Shown here one piece after another: positions 33,604 through 38,403 of a stretch of DNA of 38,403 bases; the first letter of the stretch is position 1; each line of letters begins with the position of its first letter. Under the pieces are notes generated by a model that worked only from the letters and a program-made list of their open reading frames with translations, searched no databases and was not told the origin of the DNA. Source of the stretch: an uncultured Bacilli bacterium. GTDB taxonomy: Bacteria; Bacillota_I; Bacilli_A; RF39; UBA660. Both the position numbers and the translations under genes were made by a program. The stretch is taken from the NCBI GenBank assembly GCA_947630945.1, contig CANRJN010000004.1:1-38403 (forward strand), written 5' to 3'.

Positions 33604-34128
33604 ATGAGAGAAGCAATAGGTGGAAGTTGGTTATTTGGAATTGTAATTACTTTTATTGCATTATTTTCAAGTTTTTTAGCATATTCTATAAGTTATACAA
33701 GAGCATTTAACACAAAAAATGAGATAATAAATTTAATTGAGCAGAATGAGGGATTTACCACATACAAAAGTGGTAATGATATATATAATGCATCTGATGA
33801 TAAATTAAAACAAGATGGAAGTGTTGAAGCACTTGCGTTTTTAAAAATTAAAGCACTTGGATATAATTATACCACTGCTGAAAATATAAATTGTAATAGT
33901 TCAAAAAATTCTGGAGATTTAAATGCTTCTATGAAAACAGGAGGTTATTGTTTAACAAAAGTATGTTCAAATGGAAATAATGGAGAAGGAGTTTATTATA
34001 AAGTTACAACATTTATAGCAATAAAATTACCTGTTATAAATGTAATGATAAAAGTACCAGTTTCTGGTGAAACAAGAACTCTTTATTATGATAATAAAAA
34101 TGAAGGCTGCTCCACTAAAATAAATTAG
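33604..34128 (+). CDS. TadE-like pseudopilin membrane protein
   Basis: The start MREAIGGSWLFGIVITFIAL is a very short polar leader followed by one membrane helix (about residues 9-28). RAFNTKNEIINLIEQNEGF follows, a helix continuing out of the membrane as in TadE/TadF. The extracellular domain has four Cys (INCNSSKN, GYCLTKVCSN, EGCSTKIN). It sits between the pilin-like gene and the TadZ-like gene, with AAAGGAG before the ATG. The likely role is a minor pilin or priming subunit. Confidence 0.65.
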   Translation: MREAIGGSWLFGIVITFIALFSSFLAYSISYTRAFNTKNEIINLIEQNEGFTTYKSGNDIYNASDDKLKQDGSVEALAFLKIKALGYNYTTAENINCNSSKNSGDLNASMKTGGYCLTKVCSNGNNGEGVYYKVTTFIAIKLPVINVMIKVPVSGETRTLYYDNKNEGCSTKIN

Positions 34129-34139
34129 GAGGAATTAAT

Positions 34140-35132
34140 ATGAATGTAATGGTTTGTAATAAATTTAAAGAACTTTTAAAAGGCTTAAATATTGAAGTAA
34201 TTAAGTCATTAGAAGGTGTTTATAATGTAGATGAAATAATAGATACATTTACAAATTTTTATTTTGATAAAATGATTCTAGATATTACATCTATACGTGA
34301 TTATCAAAATGTTGATAATTTACAAAAATTAGCCATGAATCTTAATATGGAAAATGTAATTTTATTATTAGATGATAATCCTGAAACTGATAATGCTGCT
34401 TTTATATCTAAATTAATATCACTAGGTATTTATAATTTTACTAAAAATATAAATGGTATAAATTATTTATTAGTTCATCCACATACATTAAAAGATGTTG
34501 TTAATATTCATAATATTCAAGAATTAGATAATCAAATAAATCAAACTAATACTCCTGCTACAATGCAAAATAGTTTTATTCCAAGTGATGTAGGGCCAAC
34601 ACTAAGTAATAATAGTGGTGGTGGAAAACTTAGAATAATAGGATTTAAAAATGTTACTAATCATGCGGGTGCAACATCACTTATTTATATGTTAAAGAAA
34701 ACATTACAAAATAGTAGAATAGTTAATGCTATTGAAATAAATAAAGTAGATTTTTTATATTTTAATGATAAAGATATGGCAAGTTCTAATACCCAAGATG
34801 TATTAAAAGAAATAATGAAAAGACAAGCAAATTGTGATGTAATATTACTAGATTTAAATGATTATGAAGATTTAGAAATATGCACAGATGTTATTTATTT
34901 AATAGAGCCATCTACAATAATGATAAATAAAATGCTTAGAAAAAATAAGGGAATATTAGAATCATTAAGAGATAAAAAAGTTGTATTAAATAAGTGTGTA
35001 TTAAATAGTGAAGATGTTGCTACATTCGAGTATGAAACAAAATTAAAAGTTTTTGCAGCAATACCTGCACTTGATGATAGACAAGAAAAAATAGAGTCAT
35101 TAATAAAATTTGCGAGTAAAATTGGCTTATAA
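34140..35132 (+). CDS. TadZ/CpaE-like protein with degenerate P-loop
   Basis: Residues 1-120 look like a receiver-type domain (KMILDITSI ... NVILLLDDNPETD). After a Gln/Asn/Thr linker, RIIGFKNVTNHAGATSLIYM begins a ParA/MinD-like domain. In active ATPases the loop is KGGxGKT; here it reads NHAGAT (Asn174-Thr179) with no lysine. DVILLDLNDYED and CTDVIYLIEPS match the later MinD strands. TadZ/CpaE proteins place the Tad machine in the cell, often at the pole. The missing P-loop lysines suggest it does not hydrolyse ATP. AGGAGG precedes the ATG. Confidence 0.75.
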   Translation: MNVMVCNKFKELLKGLNIEVIKSLEGVYNVDEIIDTFTNFYFDKMILDITSIRDYQNVDNLQKLAMNLNMENVILLLDDNPETDNAAFISKLISLGIYNFTKNINGINYLLVHPHTLKDVVNIHNIQELDNQINQTNTPATMQNSFIPSDVGPTLSNNSGGGKLRIIGFKNVTNHAGATSLIYMLKKTLQNSRIVNAIEINKVDFLYFNDKDMASSNTQDVLKEIMKRQANCDVILLDLNDYEDLEICTDVIYLIEPSTIMINKMLRKNKGILESLRDKKVVLNKCVLNSEDVATFEYETKLKVFAAIPALDDRQEKIESLIKFASKIGL

Positions 35133-35155
35133 GTGTAAATATATATACAATTTTA

Positions 35156-35184
35156 TTGACAAAATACTATAAATTATATAAAAT
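35156..35184 (+). promoter_or_regulatory. Strong promoter of the VirB2/TrbC-like gene
   Basis: Consensus -35 TTGACA (35156-35161), 17-base spacer, -10 TAAAAT (35179-35184). A GAAGGAGAGG ribosome site follows before the ATG at 35211. Confidence 0.7.
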
Positions 35185-35210
35185 TTAATTAGTGAAGGAG
35201 AGGGTATATC

Positions 35211-35579
35211 ATGTTAAATTTAATAAATTTATTAGATTATAGTAGTGGAGAAGCATTATGTTCTGATTTAGCACCAGTATTAAAAATGGTAGGTATAGTT
35301 TATTGGGGAATTATGGTTGCTGTACCAATTATCTTAATTATAATAGGTATGATGGATATGGCAAAAGCAGTTGCTGAAAAAAGTGAAGATGATATTAAAA
35401 AAGCACAAAATAAACTTATTAAAAGAGCAATTGCTGCTGTTATCGTATTCTTAATTGGTGTTATTGTATCAGTAATAATGAATTTAGTTGGTCATAATGA
35501 ATATAAGACTTGTATGGAATGTATAACAGGACCATTTGGAAAAGAATGTAAAGCATTAGTTAAAGATGCTAATGACTAA
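35211..35579 (+). CDS. Two-helix VirB2/TrbC-like membrane protein
   Basis: A 122-residue protein with two membrane helices (about residues 27-48 and 69-92) joined by a charged loop (DMAKAVAEKSEDDIKKAQNKLIKRA). This matches TrbC/VirB2-type pilins and related small proteins of Gram-positive conjugation systems. Cys17 near the N-terminus and a short Cys pair at the end (CMECITGPFGKEC) are unusual. It has a consensus promoter and its own terminator (AAAGGGTT 35595-35602 with AACTCTTT 35609-35616), so it is made in quantity. It may be a second filament subunit or an accessory membrane protein of the Tad-like machine. Confidence 0.6.
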   Translation: MLNLINLLDYSSGEALCSDLAPVLKMVGIVYWGIMVAVPIILIIIGMMDMAKAVAEKSEDDIKKAQNKLIKRAIAAVIVFLIGVIVSVIMNLVGHNEYKTCMECITGPFGKECKALVKDAND

Positions 35580-35594
35580 TAATTAATTAAAAGT

Positions 35595-35621
35595 AAAGGG
35601 TTTGTAAGAACTCTTTTTTTT
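35595..35621 (+). terminator. Terminator closing the surface locus
   Basis: AAAGGGTT (35595-35602) pairs with AACTCTTT (35609-35616), one G-T pair, followed by Ts. Confidence 0.75.
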
Positions 35622-35623
35622 AA

Positions 35624-35652
35624 TTGAAAAAAGGCTTACATAATGCTATAAT
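35624..35652 (+). promoter_or_regulatory. Promoter of the LtaS-like gene
   Basis: -35 TTGAAA (35624-35629), 17-base spacer, extended -10 TGCTATAAT (35644-35652). Confidence 0.7.
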
Positions 35653-35670
35653 TAGTAAGAGGATAATTAT

Positions 35671-37659
35671 ATGAAAGGAAGTATTAATAAAATATTAAAA
35701 AGAATAAATAAATTTATTAAAAATAATAAATTATTTGTTTCATTTGTAATAGTTTGTGTATTAATAAGTTTTTTATTACGCGTTCTTACAATAGGTTTTT
35801 ATATAGATTTAAAAGCAATACTAGCAGACATACTTGTATCTATATTTATAGGTTCATTTGCATATTTTATTAAAGTTGATAAAAGATATGTTTATTATTT
35901 AATATGGATAATATTCTTTTCAATATTATCAATAGCAGATTTAATTTATTATGAATTTTATCATTCATTTATATCTATTAGTTTACTTGCTACTACATCA
36001 ATGGTAGGTAAAGTAAATGATTCTTTATTTGCAAAATTAAAAATACATCAATTTATTTTTTTACTATTTCCTATTATTTTTATACTTATAAAGAAAAGAT
36101 TAATAAAAAAAGATTATTTTAGTAAATTAGAAGAGTTTAATAAAAAAACTTTTTTTAAAAAAATGTATTTAATTATATTAATAATTTTAGTTATATTAAC
36201 ATTCTCATTTACTCAAAATGATAAATCTAAATTTTCAAATTTTAGAAATAAAGAATATGTTGTTAAGAATTATGGTCTATATGTTTATACATTTTATGAT
36301 TTAATTAAAAATGAAAGTAGTTATGATGAAGCAGCAATGAAATTTAGAGAATATTATTCTTGTAAAAAAGAAAGTAGTGATAATGAATATACTAATATAT
36401 TTAAAGGTAAAAATGTATTATTTATACATGCAGAGAGTATACAAAACTTTTTAATAGATTTAAAGATTAATAATCAAGAAGTAACACCTAATATAAATAA
36501 ACTTGCTCATGAAGGAATGTATTTTAGTAAATTTTATCCACAAATTAGTGTAGGTACATCAAGTGATACTGAATTTACTTTAACAACAGGTCTTATGCCA
36601 TCAACAAATGGTACTGTATTTGTAAATTATGATAAAAATACATATAAAGCAATGCCAAATTATTTTAATGATTTAGGATATTATACATTCAGTATGCATG
36701 CAAATGATAGAACTTATTGGAATAGAGAATCAATGTATAAAAGACTTGGATATCAAAAATTTTATGCAAAAGAAAGTTTCATAGTATCAGAAGATATAAA
36801 TAGTGAGAATTATATTGGACTTGGTTTAAGTGATAAATCATTCTTTAAACAAATAATACCAATACTTAGTGATATTAAAAAGAATAATACACCTTATTTT
36901 GGTACAATTATTACATTATCTAATCATTCGCCTTATAAAGAATCTCAAAAATTTGGTGATTTTGATTTATCAATGAGTTATAAATATACAGATGAAGAGG
37001 GGAATACTATTGTTGGAAGAAGAAAATATTTAGAAGATACAGAAATGGGTTATTATATAAAATCTGCTCATTATGCAGATGAAGCAATTGGAGACTTATT
37101 TAATGATTTAAAAGAAAATAATCTACTTGATAATACAATTATTGTATTTTATGGAGATCATGAAGCAAGACTTCCTAAAAAAGAATTTGAAAGACTTTAT
37201 AATTATGATCCAATTAACGATAGTTTATTAAGTGAAGATGATGAAAACTATTATAGTATGGATAATTATAATTATGATTTACTTAGAAATACACCATTAA
37301 TTATATGGTCAAATGATGAAAAGTATAGTAAAGAAATTACAAAAGTAATGGGAATGTATGATGTACTTCCAACTATTGCAAATATGTTTGGTTTTAAAGA
37401 AAAATTTTCATTAGGGCAAGATATATTTAGTAGTGAAGAGGGCATTGTTGTATTTCCAAATGGAAATGTACTTACAGATAATGTATATTATAGTGATTTA
37501 TATGAAGAATATATAACATTTAATTCTAATCCAATAAGTAGTGATTATATAAATAATTTAAAAGAATATGCAAATAATATATTAGAAGTATCAAATGAAA
37601 TAGTAGAGCATGATTTAATAAAAACAGAAAGTGATAAGTTAGGAGAATGTATAAAATGA
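35671..37659 (+). CDS. LtaS-like lipoteichoic acid synthase
   Basis: Five N-terminal membrane helices (residues about 20-190) are followed by an extracellular sulfatase-fold domain. Key segments: LFIHAESIQNFLID with Glu255, GTSSDTEF (295-302), LSNHSPY with His419, and FYGDHEARL with Asp496-His497. These match metal and substrate residues of LtaS, which polymerises glycerol phosphate from phosphatidylglycerol onto the lipoteichoic acid anchor. The nucleophile position reads Ser or Thr in GTSSD; the usual LtaS has KTSD. The 662-residue length is typical. It may make lipoteichoic acid or another polyglycerol phosphate. The stop overlaps the next gene's likely start. Confidence 0.88.
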   Translation: MKGSINKILKRINKFIKNNKLFVSFVIVCVLISFLLRVLTIGFYIDLKAILADILVSIFIGSFAYFIKVDKRYVYYLIWIIFFSILSIADLIYYEFYHSFISISLLATTSMVGKVNDSLFAKLKIHQFIFLLFPIIFILIKKRLIKKDYFSKLEEFNKKTFFKKMYLIILIILVILTFSFTQNDKSKFSNFRNKEYVVKNYGLYVYTFYDLIKNESSYDEAAMKFREYYSCKKESSDNEYTNIFKGKNVLFIHAESIQNFLIDLKINNQEVTPNINKLAHEGMYFSKFYPQISVGTSSDTEFTLTTGLMPSTNGTVFVNYDKNTYKAMPNYFNDLGYYTFSMHANDRTYWNRESMYKRLGYQKFYAKESFIVSEDINSENYIGLGLSDKSFFKQIIPILSDIKKNNTPYFGTIITLSNHSPYKESQKFGDFDLSMSYKYTDEEGNTIVGRRKYLEDTEMGYYIKSAHYADEAIGDLFNDLKENNLLDNTIIVFYGDHEARLPKKEFERLYNYDPINDSLLSEDDENYYSMDNYNYDLLRNTPLIIWSNDEKYSKEITKVMGMYDVLPTIANMFGFKEKFSLGQDIFSSEEGIVVFPNGNVLTDNVYYSDLYEEYITFNSNPISSDYINNLKEYANNILEVSNEIVEHDLIKTESDKLGECIK

Positions 37660-38273
37660 AAAAAAAGACTGATTTAAAATTAATTATTATATTTAGTATA
37701 GTTGGTGTTATATTAATTCTATTTTTAGGTTTTAAAGTTTATAAAGATTTTTTTAACAATAATACTGTTAATAAAAAGTTAGTATCATTAGATTTATATG
37801 GTTATACATTAAGTAAAAATGATACTGATGTATATAAAGATGCTTTTAACGAATTAAAGAGTGTTTTAAACGAAGAAAATATTAATTATGAAGAATATGC
37901 TAAACTTATATCAAAACTCTTTATAATCGATGTTTTTACCCTTGATAATAAACTTGCTAGTACAGATATAGGAGGACTTGAATTCTTACATAAAGATATT
38001 AAAGAAAATTTTAGAGAAAATATGGGTTCTTCTTTATATAAAAATGTACTTAGTAATATAGATGGAAAAAGAAATCAAGAATTACCTATTGTAAGTAAAG
38101 TAAATGTTGATAATGTGTTTAAAACTAAATATACATATAATGAAAAAGAATATGATGCTTATTTAGTTACATTATCTTGGGAATATGAAAAAGATTTAGG
38201 TTATCAAAATAGTATTAAATTAACTATTATAAATGATAATAATATCTTATATATAGTTAAAGGAGAAAAGTAG
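37656..38273 (+). CDS. Membrane-anchored protein of unknown function
   Basis: A 205-residue protein with an N-terminal signal-anchor helix (about residues 9-30) and a soluble extracellular domain that ends in beta strands (DAYLVTLSWEYEKDLG ... KLTIINDNNILYIVKGEK). No Cys and no known motif is seen. The ATG at 37656 is preferred because AGGAG (37641-37645) is 10 bases upstream; an ATG at 37647 is too close to that site. The start overlaps the LtaS-like stop (ATGA), so the pair is translationally coupled and this protein may assist the synthase. Confidence 0.75.
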   Translation: MKKKTDLKLIIIFSIVGVILILFLGFKVYKDFFNNNTVNKKLVSLDLYGYTLSKNDTDVYKDAFNELKSVLNEENINYEEYAKLISKLFIIDVFTLDNKLASTDIGGLEFLHKDIKENFRENMGSSLYKNVLSNIDGKRNQELPIVSKVNVDNVFKTKYTYNEKEYDAYLVTLSWEYEKDLGYQNSIKLTIINDNNILYIVKGEK

Positions 38274-38274
38274 G

Positions 38275-38297
38275 AAGATAAAAATCTTACTTTTTTT
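38275..38297 (+). terminator. Short terminator after the LtaS operon
   Basis: AAGAT (38275-38279) pairs with ATCTT (38284-38288), then AC and seven Ts. The stem is short, so termination may be partial; a second weak hairpin (AAAGCCC with GGACTTT, one mismatch) lies at about 38308-38326. Confidence 0.5.
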
Positions 38298-38325
38298 ATG
38301 CAATAAAAAAGCCCTTTTTAGGACT

Positions 38326-38403
38326 TTGAGAGTGTAAAAAACTTTGTGTAAAGTTACCAATCCATGGTAATAAAGATATTTGAGATTGATTATATCAGTC
38401 TCT
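38326..38403. mobile_element. Possible end of an IS256-family element at the right edge
   Basis: The string GAGAGTGTAAAAAACTTTGTG followed by TAAAG (from about 38327) resembles terminal inverted repeats of IS256-family elements. It is followed by a hairpin (TTACC 38354-38358 with GGTAA 38366-38370) and a near-palindrome GAGATTGAT-TAT-ATCAGTCTC (38382-38402). No transposase is visible, so it would lie past the edge, or this is only a remnant. Identification is from memory of such ends. Confidence 0.35.

Noticed and set aside
1-38403. Mycoplasma genetic code (TGA as Trp)
   Set aside because: TGA ends several genes at the expected place, often in ATGA overlaps, and Trp is written TGG throughout.
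1-38403. CRISPR array or tRNA genes
   Set aside because: No regularly spaced direct repeats and no cloverleaf-like GC-rich segments were found on reading either strand.

Overview
The window looks like a chromosomal segment of a very AT-rich, single-membrane Firmicute, probably a small-genome gut lineage related to the Bacilli or Mollicutes. The reasons are the base composition, the rplI-dnaB pair, strong Shine-Dalgarno sites (AGGAGG, AGGTGA), many extended -10 promoters (TGnTATAAT), an LtaS-type lipoteichoic acid synthase, a GerQ-like protein, and no secretin or other outer-membrane component. TGA is a normal stop (the M23 peptidase, the sortase fusion, the LtaS-like and the DUF3800 genes end on it), so the code is table 11 and not the Mycoplasma code. 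No rRNA, tRNA or CRISPR array was seen.

Positions 1-14724 are mostly housekeeping. A truncated minus-strand gene at the left edge shares a divergent promoter region with a DUF3800 gene and a small toxin-like partner. Next comes a compact run of rplI, dnaB, an M23 peptidase and rlmH, closed by a terminator. Then follow an AGCS-type symporter and ung, a convergent LemA-like and gerQ pair, pduL coupled to an ABC exporter, a large unrecognised 863-residue protein with a 56-residue partner, and a convergent HD-domain protein.

Positions 14790-35621 hold the most interesting part: a surface-filament locus. It contains two copies of a gene pair (a small exported protein with a C-terminal membrane anchor, then a giant Cys-rich secreted protein with no anchor). 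After these come a membrane-bound thioredoxin-fold-like protein without catalytic cysteines, a class B-like sortase fused to a 270-residue cytosolic domain, and a third small anchored protein. A Tad/type IVc-like machine follows: two SAF/CpaB-like proteins, a TadA/CpaF ATPase with a long low-complexity tail, TadB, TadC, a pilin-like protein, a pseudopilin-like protein, a TadZ/CpaE-like protein and a two-helix VirB2/TrbC-like protein. A plausible reading is that the machine builds or exports a short filament at the membrane while the giant proteins act as surface adhesins or scaffolds. The sortase may link some of them, but no canonical sorting signal or prepilin peptidase is visible here. Protein 2 of the giant pair carries an AYC / TQLA pair of motifs that could be a thioester domain; protein 1 has Glu at the Gln position.

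A decayed TnpB gene with a well-preserved GC-rich omega-RNA-like 3' segment sits directly upstream of the Tad operon promoter. The right part (35621-38403) has an LtaS-like enzyme, a coupled membrane-anchored protein of unknown function, and a possible IS256-family end running off the edge. Functional assignments are from reading motifs by eye; no database search was run.
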